A stretch of DNA of 64,000 nucleotides from Minisyncoccus sp041650175 (GTDB lineage Bacteria; Patescibacteriota; Minisyncoccia; Minisyncoccales; Minisyncoccaceae). This document shows positions 52,394 through 61,410 of the stretch, one piece after another. Within the stretch, counting starts at the first letter, position 1. Each line of letters starts with the position of its first letter. Location of the stretch: positions 53,948 through 117,947 of the forward strand of contig JBAZLS010000001.1 in the NCBI GenBank assembly GCA_041650175.1, written 5' to 3'. The notes under the pieces are model-generated. The model searched no databases. It was not told where the DNA came from and saw nothing but the letters and a program-made list of their open reading frames with translations. The position numbers and the translations under genes were made by a program.

Positions 52394-52648
52394 TGGCCAG
52401 AATAAGAAAATACTGGCCAAATCAAAAACAATTAATTTTGGCCAGAACCGAATCCGGCCAATTCCGGCCAAATTATTCTGGCCAAACAGAATATTTTGGC
52501 CAGCAAGAGTTCACTTTTCTTACAAATACGTTAGATTTTATTATCTTTCTGGCCAGAATAAATGTTGATTTTGGCCAATATAAAAAAATCTGGCCAATAT
52601 TTTGGCCAGAATAAATGTTGATTTTGGCCAGAATAATTATTCTGGCCA
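52394..52648. repeat. cluster of 13 (T/C)GGCCA sites
   Basis: TGGCCA begins at 52394, 52414, 52439, 52479, 52497, 52550, 52572, 52591, 52603, 52625 and 52643; CGGCCA at 52455 and 52465. Most are embedded in TTGGCCAGAATAA or its reverse complement. A 27-bp direct repeat (52551-52577 and 52604-52630) and a perfect 26-bp palindrome (52624-52649) are built of them. Spacings are irregular (10 to 53 bp). TGGCCA is rare elsewhere in this AT-rich window. Confidence 0.92.
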
Positions 52649-52775
52649 AATACCTTTTTCGCTAACATTTAATTCTATTCTCTTCTAAGTATTTTTACGT
52701 TAAAAAATCTTACCCAGTCTTATCGCTAAAAACTAAATTTATCCCAATTACAAAAATTCATTTTTCAATCCTTTT

Positions 52776-53159
52776 TTATTCATCTTTCTTTTTCTCAAAA
52801 ATAAAACTTCTCCCAAGATTAACAATTTTTACACCAGCACTCAATATTAAAAATGCAAAAATACTCCATGTTGAAATATTTAACATCGTCATAATAGATC
52901 CGCTTGGAATAATCTGACTTATCTGATCTCGAATAGAATTATTAATACTTTCATTAACTTGAGTCTGCAATTGTTGCTGAATGTCATTATTGCCACTTGT
53001 AGTGGTTGTTTTTGTACTATTATTATTAGAAGATGTTGCCGCCTTAAATATTTCTGGAAATTTATCTTTTCCTGTGAAATAATTATAGCTGACAAAAATA
53101 TCACCAAAAATAAACATTAATCCAATAATAACCAGTCCCCATCCCAAAATATTTTTCAT
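52776..53159 (-). CDS. small membrane protein with two TM segments, unknown
   Basis: 127 residues: TM1 near 5-25, a Ser/Thr/Asn-rich extracytoplasmic loop with a Gln-rich helix (DIQQQLQTQVNESINNSIRD), TM2 near 93-113, and a short charged tail. No family recognised. It stands between clpB and the GGCCA array. Confidence 0.6.
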   Translation of the reverse strand: MKNILGWGLVIIGLMFIFGDIFVSYNYFTGKDKFPEIFKAATSSNNNSTKTTTTSGNNDIQQQLQTQVNESINNSIRDQISQIIPSGSIMTMLNISTWSIFAFLILSAGVKIVNLGRSFIFEKKKDE

Positions 53160-53197
53160 AGTAATAAAAATAATTAATTATTAATTTCATTTTATCA

Positions 53198-53220
53198 GAT
53201 TTCCGCCTTCACGGAAATAA
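53198..53220. repeat. type C palindrome (degenerate)
   Basis: GATTTCCGCCTTCACGGAAA; arms TTTCCG/CGGAAA. It lies 18 bp before the perfect copy at 53238. Confidence 0.5.
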
Positions 53221-53237
53221 TAAATAGCAATAAAAAA

Positions 53238-53264
53238 GATTCCCGCTTTCGCGGGAATGACAAA
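53238..53264 (-). terminator. clpB terminator made from a type C palindrome
   Basis: GATTCCCGC, TTTC, GCGGGAATGACAAA. On the minus strand the stem is followed by CTTTTTTATT, so the repeat works as an intrinsic terminator 18 nt after the clpB stop. Confidence 0.75.
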
Positions 53265-53281
53265 TACTTTTATTTAAATGT

Positions 53282-56023
53282 TTACACTACTTTTTCTTTT
53301 GATTTTATCAATGCAAAAGGCTTTTTCTTTGAAGAAATTATTTTTAAAACAATTTGATCGTCAATATCTTCAATAGATATTTTATCCCCCTCCCTTATTT
53401 CACCCTTTACCATTCTTAACGCCATTGGGTCCAAAATAATCTTCTGTATCACTCTTTTAAGCGGTCGTGCTCCAAGATTAGGGTCAAAGCCTTTTTCAGA
53501 TAATATTTGCTTTGCTTTTTCGGGAACAATAATGCTAATCCCTTTCTTTTCTAGCCTTTTTTCTACCTTTCTTAATTCCAAATCAACAATTTTCTTTATT
53601 TCCTCTGGTCCTAGATAATTAAAAATTATCATTTCATCAATCCTATTCAAAAATTCTGGTTTGAATTTTTCTTTTAGGGCTCCAAAAACCTTTTCTTTTA
53701 AGTTTTCTTTCTGCTCTGAGATGCCTTTTACTTTTCCTCCGCCAACAAATCCTAAAGGAGCTCCCTTTGCAATAATATCAGACCCAACATTTGAAGTCAT
53801 AATAAGAATAGTATTTTTAAATGAAACCACTCTGCCTTTTGAATCTGTCAAACGTCCATCATCTAAGACTTGAAGTAAAATGTTGAATACTTCTGGATGG
53901 GCTTTTTCGATTTCATCTAAAAGAATAACGCTATATGGACGCCTTCTAACTTTTTCAGTCAATTGCCCGCCTTCATCATAGCCAACATATCCCGGAGGAC
54001 TTCCAACCATTTTTGAAACATCAAACTTCTCCATATACTCCGACATATCTATTCTAATAAGAGCATTTTCATCATTAAATAGAAACTCTGCCAGAGCCTT
54101 TGCAGTTTCAGTTTTTCCCACTCCAGTCGGCCCTAAGAATAAGAATGAACCCAAAGGTCTATCCTCTTCGGAAATACCTGCCCTAGAACGGCGTATAGCA
54201 TTAGATACGGCGACAATAGCTTCTTCCTGGCTAATAATTCGTCTCATTAAAGCTCCTTCCATATTCTCTAATTTACCAGCTTCTGACTCTAATAGCCTCA
54301 TAACAGGAATTCCAGTCCATCGAGAGACAACCCTAGCAATTTCTTCCGAACCTACTTCCTGTTTTAAAATAGGATTTTTCTTTTGAAGTCTTAACAGCCT
54401 GTTTTCTTGCTTTCTTAATTTTGTAAATAAATCAGGCAAGATTCCATATTTTATCTCTGCCACTTTTTGCAAATCACCATCCTTTAGTAATCTTTCAAGT
54501 TCATATTTTTGCTTTTCAATTTCTTCCTTAAAAGTCTTGATGTTTGTAATTGTTTCTTTCTCAGTCTTCCATCTCACCGAAAAAGTATTAGCTTTTTCGG
54601 ATAATTCTGCGAGTTCACGAGCAATTACTCTTTCTCTTTTTTCATGAATCTCTTTCTCTTTTTCCGTAGTAAAAACTTCTTTTTTCAAAGCCTCTTTTTC
54701 AATTTCTAGCTTTTGGATTTCTTTTTTTAAATTCTCTAATTCAATCGGGTCTGATTCTATTTCCAATCTTAATGCTGAAGCAGCTTCATCCATCAAATCA
54801 ACCGCTTTATCCGGCAAAAATCTATCTGGAATATATCTTGAAGACAATTCTGCGGCGGCAACAAGAGCAGAATCCTTTATTTTTAATCCATGATGAAGCT
54901 CATATTTTTCTTTGATTCCACGCAACACAGAAATAGTATTTTCAACTGTTGGCTCTGTTACATATATTGGCTGAAAACGTCGTTCCAATGCTGAATCGCT
55001 TTCTATATATTTTTGATATTCTTTTAACGTTGTCGCTCCCATAGCTCGAAGCTCCCCTCTAGCCAATGCTGGTTTCATCAGATTTGAAGCATCAATTGCT
55101 CCTTCCGCGCCACCAGCTCCGATTAAAGTATGCAATTCGTCAATAAAAAGCAAATATTTTCCTTCTGCTTTTTTAATCTCTTTTAAAAGCATCTTTATTC
55201 TGTCTTCAAACTCTCCTCTATACCTTGTTCCCGCAATCAAAGCTCCAATATCTAAACTGATAACTTCTTTATCTTTCAAACTTTCTGGAACCTCACCCTT
55301 GACTATCATTTGAGCCAATCCCTCAACTATAGCAGTTTTTCCTACTCCAGCTTCTCCAATCAATACAGGATTATTCTTTGTCCTCCTAGATAAAATCTGC
55401 ATCAAACGACGAGTTTCGTCCTCTCTTCCAACTATCGGGTCTAATTTTCCATGTCTTGCTAAATTAGTCAGATTACGAGAATAATTCTCAATTACTTTAT
55501 ATTTTGCTTCAGGATTTGGACTCGTAACTCTTTCCCCTCCTCTAATTTGTGCAAATACTTTTAAAGCTGTTGCATAATCAAGCTTATTCGGTATTGATCC
55601 ATCAACAATCTGTGTCTGGCGTAAAAAAGTAGATTTTTCAAGCAATTCTCTAGCATAAACAGGAGTATTTAGTAAAGCTAAAAAAAGATGCTCTAAAGAA
55701 ACAAATTCATCCCCAAGATTCAATGCCTCAGCCTTAGCCTGTTCTATTACTCTAGCCATATCCTGCGTTAGATAAAGCTGACCCATTGTCTGAGGGTTAT
55801 TTGCAGTAGGAATCTGATTTAGTGAAGCTCTAGCACGTTTAGTCAATTGTTCTATATCTATCCCTAAACGGTTTAATAGATTAATTACTATATTATCTGT
55901 ATCCGAAAGGATGGCTGTCAATAAATGCAATGCGTCTATTTGTTGTTGGCCCAATTCACGAGCCAAATTCTGGGAAATATTCACCATTCTTTGGGCTTTA
56001 TTTGTAAAATTTATTCCATCCAT
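53282..56023 (-). CDS. clpB: disaggregase ClpB
   Basis: Hexameric AAA+ chaperone that extracts polypeptides from aggregates with DnaK. Starting at the ATG of MDGINFTNKAQRMV it has about 913 residues. Order: Clp N-domain (two half-repeats, 1-145); NBD1 with Walker A GEAGVGKTA; a long coiled-coil M domain of about 125 residues (ELENLKKEIQKLEIEKEALK to KKNPILKQEV); NBD2 with GPTGVGKTE; and a C-terminal domain. The full-length M domain and the absence of a ClpP-binding loop say ClpB rather than ClpC. A CIRCE-like element is in its leader. Confidence 0.95.
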   Translation of the reverse strand: MDGINFTNKAQRMVNISQNLARELGQQQIDALHLLTAILSDTDNIVINLLNRLGIDIEQLTKRARASLNQIPTANNPQTMGQLYLTQDMARVIEQAKAEALNLGDEFVSLEHLFLALLNTPVYARELLEKSTFLRQTQIVDGSIPNKLDYATALKVFAQIRGGERVTSPNPEAKYKVIENYSRNLTNLARHGKLDPIVGREDETRRLMQILSRRTKNNPVLIGEAGVGKTAIVEGLAQMIVKGEVPESLKDKEVISLDIGALIAGTRYRGEFEDRIKMLLKEIKKAEGKYLLFIDELHTLIGAGGAEGAIDASNLMKPALARGELRAMGATTLKEYQKYIESDSALERRFQPIYVTEPTVENTISVLRGIKEKYELHHGLKIKDSALVAAAELSSRYIPDRFLPDKAVDLMDEAASALRLEIESDPIELENLKKEIQKLEIEKEALKKEVFTTEKEKEIHEKRERVIARELAELSEKANTFSVRWKTEKETITNIKTFKEEIEKQKYELERLLKDGDLQKVAEIKYGILPDLFTKLRKQENRLLRLQKKNPILKQEVGSEEIARVVSRWTGIPVMRLLESEAGKLENMEGALMRRIISQEEAIVAVSNAIRRSRAGISEEDRPLGSFLFLGPTGVGKTETAKALAEFLFNDENALIRIDMSEYMEKFDVSKMVGSPPGYVGYDEGGQLTEKVRRRPYSVILLDEIEKAHPEVFNILLQVLDDGRLTDSKGRVVSFKNTILIMTSNVGSDIIAKGAPLGFVGGGKVKGISEQKENLKEKVFGALKEKFKPEFLNRIDEMIIFNYLGPEEIKKIVDLELRKVEKRLEKKGISIIVPEKAKQILSEKGFDPNLGARPLKRVIQKIILDPMALRMVKGEIREGDKISIEDIDDQIVLKIISSKKKPFALIKSKEKVV

Positions 56024-56050
56024 ATTTTTATAATAGACCAATTTCTGATT

Positions 56051-56077
56051 TTAGCACTCAGAAGCTTAGTCCGCTAA
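56051..56077. promoter_or_regulatory. CIRCE-like element (HrcA operator) in the clpB leader
   Basis: TTAGCACTC, 9-bp spacer, GTCCGCTAA. The CIRCE consensus is TTAGCACTC-N9-GAGTGCTAA: the left arm is perfect, and six of nine bases of the right arm match. It lies between the start point (about 56087) and the ATG (56023), the normal CIRCE place. HrcA binds CIRCE and represses heat-shock genes; its use here is inferred. Confidence 0.75.
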
Positions 56078-56092
56078 TTTATCTGTATGCTC

Positions 56093-56120
56093 ATTATATA
56101 TCAAATAATCCAAATGTCAA
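56093..56120 (-). promoter_or_regulatory. clpB promoter
   Basis: On the minus strand TTGACA (56120-56115), 16 bp, TATAAT (56098-56093). A strong vegetative-type promoter upstream of CIRCE, giving a leader of about 64 nt. Confidence 0.8.
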
Positions 56121-56179
56121 AAAATTATTTCTCAAAACCAGCAATTGATAGCTAAATAAACAAAAACTGCTCTTCTAAA

Positions 56180-56743
56180 CTATAACAAAGCAATACCCTC
56201 TTTCTCTGAAGTTTCAAGCGAGACAAGGTAAGTTTTTAATTTATTCGCAGCTGTTCCCCTCATATATCTGTTTTTCTCTTTTTCTTCCATTTCAGCAAAA
56301 GTACGAGTATCCCCCTCAGGAATAAAAATAGCATCCCAGCCAAACCCTTTTATCCCTCTTGGCTTTTCAACAATCACGCCCAATACTTCTCCAATAAAAA
56401 ATTCTACGCCTTTTCCGTCGAGAGAACATGCCAAGCATACTTTTGCACTAGCTTTTCTATTTTTACTTAATAATTTACAAATCTTATCTAAAGATAAATT
56501 TTCCAAAAAAGAACGAATAAGAGCTCCTGGCAGTCCTCCCATATCTTCAAAAAAAAGCCCCGTATCTTCTACAAAAACCGGGTGTTCTAACATTTTATAA
56601 GCAAACAATGCTTTTTCTCGACTAACATCCTCAATCTTGACGCTTTGGATTTCTGGTAAATCCAACTTTATCCTTTCGAGTTGGATTCCTAAAATATCTT
56701 GATATTCCTTAAGTTTATTATCGTTTGAAGTAACAAAATACAT
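56180..56743 (-). CDS. rdgB: non-canonical purine NTP pyrophosphatase (RdgB/HAM1-like)
   Basis: Removes dITP, XTP and similar from the nucleotide pool. 187 residues: FVTSNDNKLKEYQDILG at the N-terminus is the substrate-loop signature, ALFAYKMLEHPVFVEDTGLFFEDMGG carries the catalytic acidic residues (in pieces ALFAYK, VEDTGLF), and GFGWDAIFIPEG closes the family. Slightly short but complete. It follows two unknown genes in the same direction (8-bp gap). Confidence 0.9.
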   Translation of the reverse strand: MYFVTSNDNKLKEYQDILGIQLERIKLDLPEIQSVKIEDVSREKALFAYKMLEHPVFVEDTGLFFEDMGGLPGALIRSFLENLSLDKICKLLSKNRKASAKVCLACSLDGKGVEFFIGEVLGVIVEKPRGIKGFGWDAIFIPEGDTRTFAEMEEKEKNRYMRGTAANKLKTYLVSLETSEKEGIALL

Positions 56744-56751
56744 TTCAAATA

Positions 56752-57243
56752 TTAATTATTGATTTTAGGCAAATTTTTTATCCCTAATTTAACGCCTATT
56801 TTTCGAGCTTGTTCCATATCTTTAATATTTTCTTTCTCCTCTAACATACGAAAAGATATTCTATGGTAAAGATTATCATATACACTTCGGTTTAATTCAT
56901 CTACATTTATTTTAAATGGAACAGATAAAGTATTCTCCTCGGAAGCATCCTGTCTTTCCTTCAAAAAAATTTTATAATCTTTTTGAATCTTTTCCATAAG
57001 ATTCTTTTCTCTTTCAGAAAATCCATCACATGGAATTTCTCCTCTAATGTATCTCACCATCATTTGCTGGATTTCTGGCCTTGATCTTAATAACAAATCC
57101 AGCTTATCCTGTGGCAACAATTCATAACATTCGCTAAAATGTCTAGAGATTATTCTCTCTTCTCGTAATATTTTTTGCACAATAGAATCTTCCATCATTG
57201 ATGGGCCATACTGTACTTTAGAAATTTCTTGACCAAAATTCAT
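56752..57243 (-). CDS. unknown helical protein
   Basis: 163 residues, soluble, acidic and rich in predicted helix (SMMEDSIVQKILREERIISR, LLPQDKLDLLLRSRPEIQQM). No domain recognised. It is packed between rdgB (8 bp) and the 267-residue membrane protein (7 bp), so it is cotranscribed with them. Confidence 0.55.
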   Translation of the reverse strand: MNFGQEISKVQYGPSMMEDSIVQKILREERIISRHFSECYELLPQDKLDLLLRSRPEIQQMMVRYIRGEIPCDGFSEREKNLMEKIQKDYKIFLKERQDASEENTLSVPFKINVDELNRSVYDNLYHRISFRMLEEKENIKDMEQARKIGVKLGIKNLPKINN

Positions 57244-57250
57244 TTTATAA

Positions 57251-58054
57251 TTATTTATTCGAATTAGAATGTGTTTTTAAATAAGTTTTTGAAGCTAAAA
57301 AATTAACACTTATTTTTTGCTCTTCAAAATTAGAAGATTCATCATCATACATAAAATAATCAGGATCAAATATCAAGAAAAGTTGGTTAGCGTCTAAATA
57401 CCAAGTGGAAAAATTTTCTGCTTTAGGAAGTAATTTATCCGCAACTTTTTTCTCCACGTTTTCTATACTACCTCCTATATTGATTTCTTTTAACAATTCG
57501 AAAGTTTTTCTTGCTATTTGAGGTTTAAATACACTAACAAGATAAGTATAAACTTCGTTATTTTTATTTTCCGATTCAAGAGTTTGAGGCAAGGAAACTA
57601 TATTTTTCGTTTCTTGACTATAAGTCCAACAAAAAGATGATTTTTTAATTAATTTACTCACATTATACTTAGAAAAAACCGTAACAATAGAAACATATTC
57701 ATCAGACTGATATATTTCAGGCTGACTATTCTCAATTCGTATTGATTCTGAAGCTTTAGATTTTTCCCTTTCAAAATCGCTGTCAATTATGCTTTGGACT
57801 GCCGACGGAAGGTTTGAAGGCTTGATAAATTTTAATTTTATATAATGATCTTTTTCTTCACTATTATCAGAAATAAAAACTATGTCAGGTTTTGGATATG
57901 TTTTTTTTTCAACTTTTCCATTGATTACCGTTAATCCTCCCACGGTACTATTAGAACTATATTTCGGCACAGAAAAAAAAGAAAACAAAGTAATAATAAG
58001 TAATATTATTGCTAACCCAAAACCTCCATAAATATAATATTTTTTTTCTTCCAT
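57251..58054 (-). CDS. single-TM exported protein, unknown
   Basis: 267 residues with one TM segment near 7-30, then an extracytoplasmic domain with only one cysteine (SSFCWTYS). Charged and probably mixed alpha/beta. Nothing recognised. It is the first gene of the block with the 163-residue protein and rdgB. Confidence 0.55.
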   Translation of the reverse strand: MEEKKYYIYGGFGLAIILLIITLFSFFSVPKYSSNSTVGGLTVINGKVEKKTYPKPDIVFISDNSEEKDHYIKLKFIKPSNLPSAVQSIIDSDFEREKSKASESIRIENSQPEIYQSDEYVSIVTVFSKYNVSKLIKKSSFCWTYSQETKNIVSLPQTLESENKNNEVYTYLVSVFKPQIARKTFELLKEINIGGSIENVEKKVADKLLPKAENFSTWYLDANQLFLIFDPDYFMYDDESSNFEEQKISVNFLASKTYLKTHSNSNK

Positions 58055-58108
58055 AAAATTAATCTTATACTTTAATTTTATTCTATTATCTCATAATATA
58101 CAAAATAA

Positions 58109-58137
58109 AAAAAGATTATTTTTTTAATAATCTTTTT
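58109..58137 (-). terminator. terminator of the 258-residue membrane protein gene
   Basis: AAAAAGATTATT and AATAATCTTTTT pair perfectly over 12 bp around five T. Confidence 0.75.
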
Positions 58138-58144
58138 AAAATTG

Positions 58145-58921
58145 TCATTTATTCTTTTCAAGCCACGAATCCAATCTTTTTTGAGTCTGAGAAAAAGGCT
58201 TTAAAGAAACATTTTCTACCACTCCGTCTTGTCCATAGCCAAAAGGATTATCCAGATTTTTAATGAAAAAAATCATATAAATAAGCATAAAACTTACAAA
58301 AGAAATAAAAAATACTCCTTCATAAAATGGTTCCATTTTTATAAAAACAAATCCAGCTATAAGTATGCCAGTAATAATCTCGGCTATCGCATAACCAGTC
58401 CCAATAAAATCAGTATCCTTTATAGTATGAGCTCGATTGATAAGCTTTCGAATATTATGTTGCTCTCCTTTTAAACGGGCGATAAAAGGAGGATGGGATA
58501 TTCCATCTAATTTTATAAAACAATCATTAAAATCCTCTAAATCACTCATGGTATTAGCTGTTCCTTTTTTATTTTCAAACCATTCAGATATATCACCACA
58601 CATTTTCGAACAGCTTTGGACTATTTCTCTTCCAACCTTCTTATCCTTTGATTTATAAACAATTTTTCCCTCGTCGGCAATGCTTTCAATACTAGAAGAA
58701 ATATCCGTAGGAATCTTTTCGCTCTCTTTATAATCTGATAAAACTCCTGAAATAAGAAAACCTATCAAAAATATATTTGCTGAAATAATCGCTGTAAACA
58801 AAGGGCTTAAAGAAAAAATCTCAAACCCAAATTGATGCATTAAAATCTTTGCAATAACAATAGTAAAAATCACGGGAAGAATTCTCAATGCAAGTTTAAA
58901 TTTAGGATTTATTAAAAACAT
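58145..58921 (-). CDS. four-TM membrane protein, bestrophin/DUF4239-like in layout
   Basis: 258 residues: TM segments near 12-32, 40-62, 180-200 and 205-225 with a large cytoplasmic middle (70-175) and a cytoplasmic tail. The two TM pairs around a long helical insert resemble bestrophin-like channel proteins (DUF4239), but no diagnostic motif is certain. The next gene upstream (8 bp) is the Ig-like repeat surface protein. Confidence 0.5.
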   Translation of the reverse strand: MFLINPKFKLALRILPVIFTIVIAKILMHQFGFEIFSLSPLFTAIISANIFLIGFLISGVLSDYKESEKIPTDISSSIESIADEGKIVYKSKDKKVGREIVQSCSKMCGDISEWFENKKGTANTMSDLEDFNDCFIKLDGISHPPFIARLKGEQHNIRKLINRAHTIKDTDFIGTGYAIAEIITGILIAGFVFIKMEPFYEGVFFISFVSFMLIYMIFFIKNLDNPFGYGQDGVVENVSLKPFSQTQKRLDSWLEKNK

Positions 58922-58929
58922 TATTTTTA

Positions 58930-61290
58930 CTATTTATTAAGAGCAGCTCTTGTTGCATCGCCTACATTACCAGTTTGTCTTATCCCATTTGCTTTTTGAT
59001 ACGCCATAACCGCAGATTGGGTTAATGAACCAAAAGTTCCCGTTGGCAACCCCATAAAATAACCTTCTTCAGAAAGTCTTTTTTGAAGTTCCAAAACCTC
59101 ATCTCCAACAATACCGACATAAAGCAATTTAGTAAATTTGAATGATGTACTAGAAAGAGAATTAGCAGTAGTAGAATTACTTTTTGAAGAAACAGTAACA
59201 GCCAAGGTTGCGCATTGCCCTCCCGTCTGGCAAATAAATATATTTGCTGTTCCAATTCCAATGCCAGCGACTATCGCCTTATTTCCAACGATCGCTGCTG
59301 AGGCAACAGCAGAATCAGAATTATTAGAAATATAATAACTGCTACCGCCTGAAATAGAAATAACGCTGCCTTCCCCGCTTTTTAAAGAAATATTATTAGG
59401 ATTTAAAATAATAGAATTACCACTGCTTGTAGAAACAACTCCAACTGAAATAGAAATCGGAACACATGCATTATTAGAAGAACAGACAACTACAACGGCT
59501 GTTCCGTTTGTTAATCCTGAAATAGTCAAATTATTTCCAGAAATACTAGTGTTTGATACTGACGAATTTGAATTATAAGTAACATAATAATTATTATTTA
59601 TTCCTCCTGAAAGAGTAATGATTAAAGACTGTCCGATCGACAAAGTTGGAACACTTTGGCTAGCTGTCAAAAATGAAGAAGATGTTGTGGGTAACGTAGT
59701 AGTGCCTGAAGTATTAACAGTAACATAAAGAGTCGCACACGAACCAGAATTTTGACAAACATAAATATTAGTACTCCCTGCGATTAAGCCCGAAATTGTA
59801 ACAGTATTTCCACTAATTGAAGATGAAGCAACACTGGAGTTAGAATTGCTTGAAATATAATAACTCCCAGAACCAGTGATATAAACACTAGAGCTTTGCC
59901 CTACTATTAAAGAAAGAGAGTTCTGACTTAATACTATTGAAGAATTGGTACTATTCCCATTAACAACAATTGCAAGATTAATACATCCGCCTTCAGCAGA
60001 ACAAACAGCAAGAGATGATGTTCCGCTGGAAACACCTGTTATTGTTACAACATTACCGCTAATATTAGCCTGAAAAATATTACTCTGATATGAAGCTAAA
60101 GAATAAGGAGCAGCACCTCCAGAAACAGTGACAGTTAATGCTTGCCCAGTCAAAAGAGTTAAACTGCTTTGACTTAATGCAATATTTCCACCACTAGAAA
60201 CATAATTAACTGTTACTGATAATGAGCTACAGTTACCAACAGAACTGCAAACAGTGATTACTGAAGTTCCATTAGCAATTCCATATAAACTAAGAGTACT
60301 TCCGCTTACTGTTGCTTGTACATAACTGGAATTTGAATTTGCAGAAAGATAATAAGTACTACTAGCTCCTCCAGAAATAGAAACTGTAGTAGTTTGTCCG
60401 ATAGCGACAGTTGGAGAAGCAGGACTAAAAGTAAGAGTAGTATAGCTTGCAGTACCTATTGTCACATTTACAATTCCACAATAACTTTGTCCGCTAGAGC
60501 AAACTGTAATTGTAGATGACCCGCTGCTATTTAGTGTACTTAAATAAAGAATCGATCCCGTAATACTGGCCTGAATTACTCCTGAATTCGAATTACTCAA
60601 AATCGAATAAGTTCCAGTGCCTCCAGAAATAGAAACTGGGACTGTCTGTCCTGCAGCAATAGTTACGCTTGTTTGACTAAAAGTAATTGCATTGGCTCCA
60701 GAACTCTGAACAGTGACATAAATACTTCCACAATTTGTAGTTCCTCCTTGAACACAAACAGTAACAACAGTTGAACCATAACTATTCGCTGTAATAGTGA
60801 TTGAACTTCCGCTAATGTTTACATTAGCAATAGGAGCATTAGAATTATTAGACAAATAAAGAGAGTTACTTCCAGCAGTAATAGTCGAAGATTGTCCGAC
60901 CGACAAGACAACTCCTGTTTGGCTTAAAGAAAGGGCTGTTGAAGTTGTTGTTGGCCAAGCAATGCTAGTAGACTGATATCCATTAACAGCAACATAAACT
61001 GCAGAAGAAGACGCCATTCCATACGTGCTAGTACTAATAGTATTAGAAAAATAACCAGTAGAATCAGTCGTTCCTATGCTGCTTATCTGCAACCCATAAC
61101 CAATTTTGGTGTAATAAAGCAATACAGTTGAATTTGCATCTCCATTAATTATAATCCTGACAGAATCCCCACTCCCAGTACTTGTAACTGAAAGAGTAGG
61201 AACAGCGGCAAATGCAATAGAATTAAAAGACATCAATATTATTGCAGAAAAAAAAGTAAAACCAAACAAAAAAATATTTTTAATTTTCAT
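58930..61290 (-). CDS. secreted Ig-like repeat protein with C-terminal peptidoglycan-binding domain
   Basis: 786 residues. Signal peptide (about 1-29), an N-terminal beta domain (30-115), then seven tandem repeats of about 80 residues (BIg2-like: LSQSSLTLLTGQALTVTVSG and similar). Each repeat ends in a V/I-C-x5-7-C-x2-L-x-V/I-T-V pattern (VCSSVGNCSSLSVTV, VCQNSGSCATLYVTV and ICQTGGQCATLAVTV), so one disulfide per repeat. The last 66 residues are a peptidoglycan-binding domain (GDEVLELQKRLSEEGYF, SAVMAYQKANGI). Likely wall-bound fibre or adhesin. It inverts the domain order of the S-layer-like pair, whose wall domain is N-terminal. Confidence 0.85.
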   Translation of the reverse strand: MKIKNIFLFGFTFFSAIILMSFNSIAFAAVPTLSVTSTGSGDSVRIIINGDANSTVLLYYTKIGYGLQISSIGTTDSTGYFSNTISTSTYGMASSSAVYVAVNGYQSTSIAWPTTTSTALSLSQTGVVLSVGQSSTITAGSNSLYLSNNSNAPIANVNISGSSITITANSYGSTVVTVCVQGGTTNCGSIYVTVQSSGANAITFSQTSVTIAAGQTVPVSISGGTGTYSILSNSNSGVIQASITGSILYLSTLNSSGSSTITVCSSGQSYCGIVNVTIGTASYTTLTFSPASPTVAIGQTTTVSISGGASSTYYLSANSNSSYVQATVSGSTLSLYGIANGTSVITVCSSVGNCSSLSVTVNYVSSGGNIALSQSSLTLLTGQALTVTVSGGAAPYSLASYQSNIFQANISGNVVTITGVSSGTSSLAVCSAEGGCINLAIVVNGNSTNSSIVLSQNSLSLIVGQSSSVYITGSGSYYISSNSNSSVASSSISGNTVTISGLIAGSTNIYVCQNSGSCATLYVTVNTSGTTTLPTTSSSFLTASQSVPTLSIGQSLIITLSGGINNNYYVTYNSNSSVSNTSISGNNLTISGLTNGTAVVVVCSSNNACVPISISVGVVSTSSGNSIILNPNNISLKSGEGSVISISGGSSYYISNNSDSAVASAAIVGNKAIVAGIGIGTANIFICQTGGQCATLAVTVSSKSNSTTANSLSSTSFKFTKLLYVGIVGDEVLELQKRLSEEGYFMGLPTGTFGSLTQSAVMAYQKANGIRQTGNVGDATRAALNK

Positions 61291-61410
61291 AATATGATAT
61301 TTATTTAATTTTATAATTAATGAATTTATATGATTTAAAAAAATTTAATTTATATTTATATAATACCATAAACAAAAAAATATACTAATTAAAAATAAAA
61401 TACTAGAAAG

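Larger units (their letters stand above)
52152..52775. other. 624-bp non-coding region with the GGCCA array
   Basis: The promoter-proximal 230 bp are AT-rich and empty. The distal half holds 13 GGCCA sites. Frames open across the array only because the repeat units themselves lack stops (they read LARI, WPE and GQN); none is a credible gene. Confidence 0.75.

Noticed and set aside
52384..52614. 76-codon plus-strand frame across the GGCCA array
   Set aside because: It consists of the repeat unit read in frame (LARI, WPE and GQN); the array is open in several frames because its units lack stops. No start signal and no protein-like composition.
52394..52648. CRISPR array
   Set aside because: Repeat units are short (6-14 bp), occur in both orientations and have irregular spacing; no cas genes are in the window.
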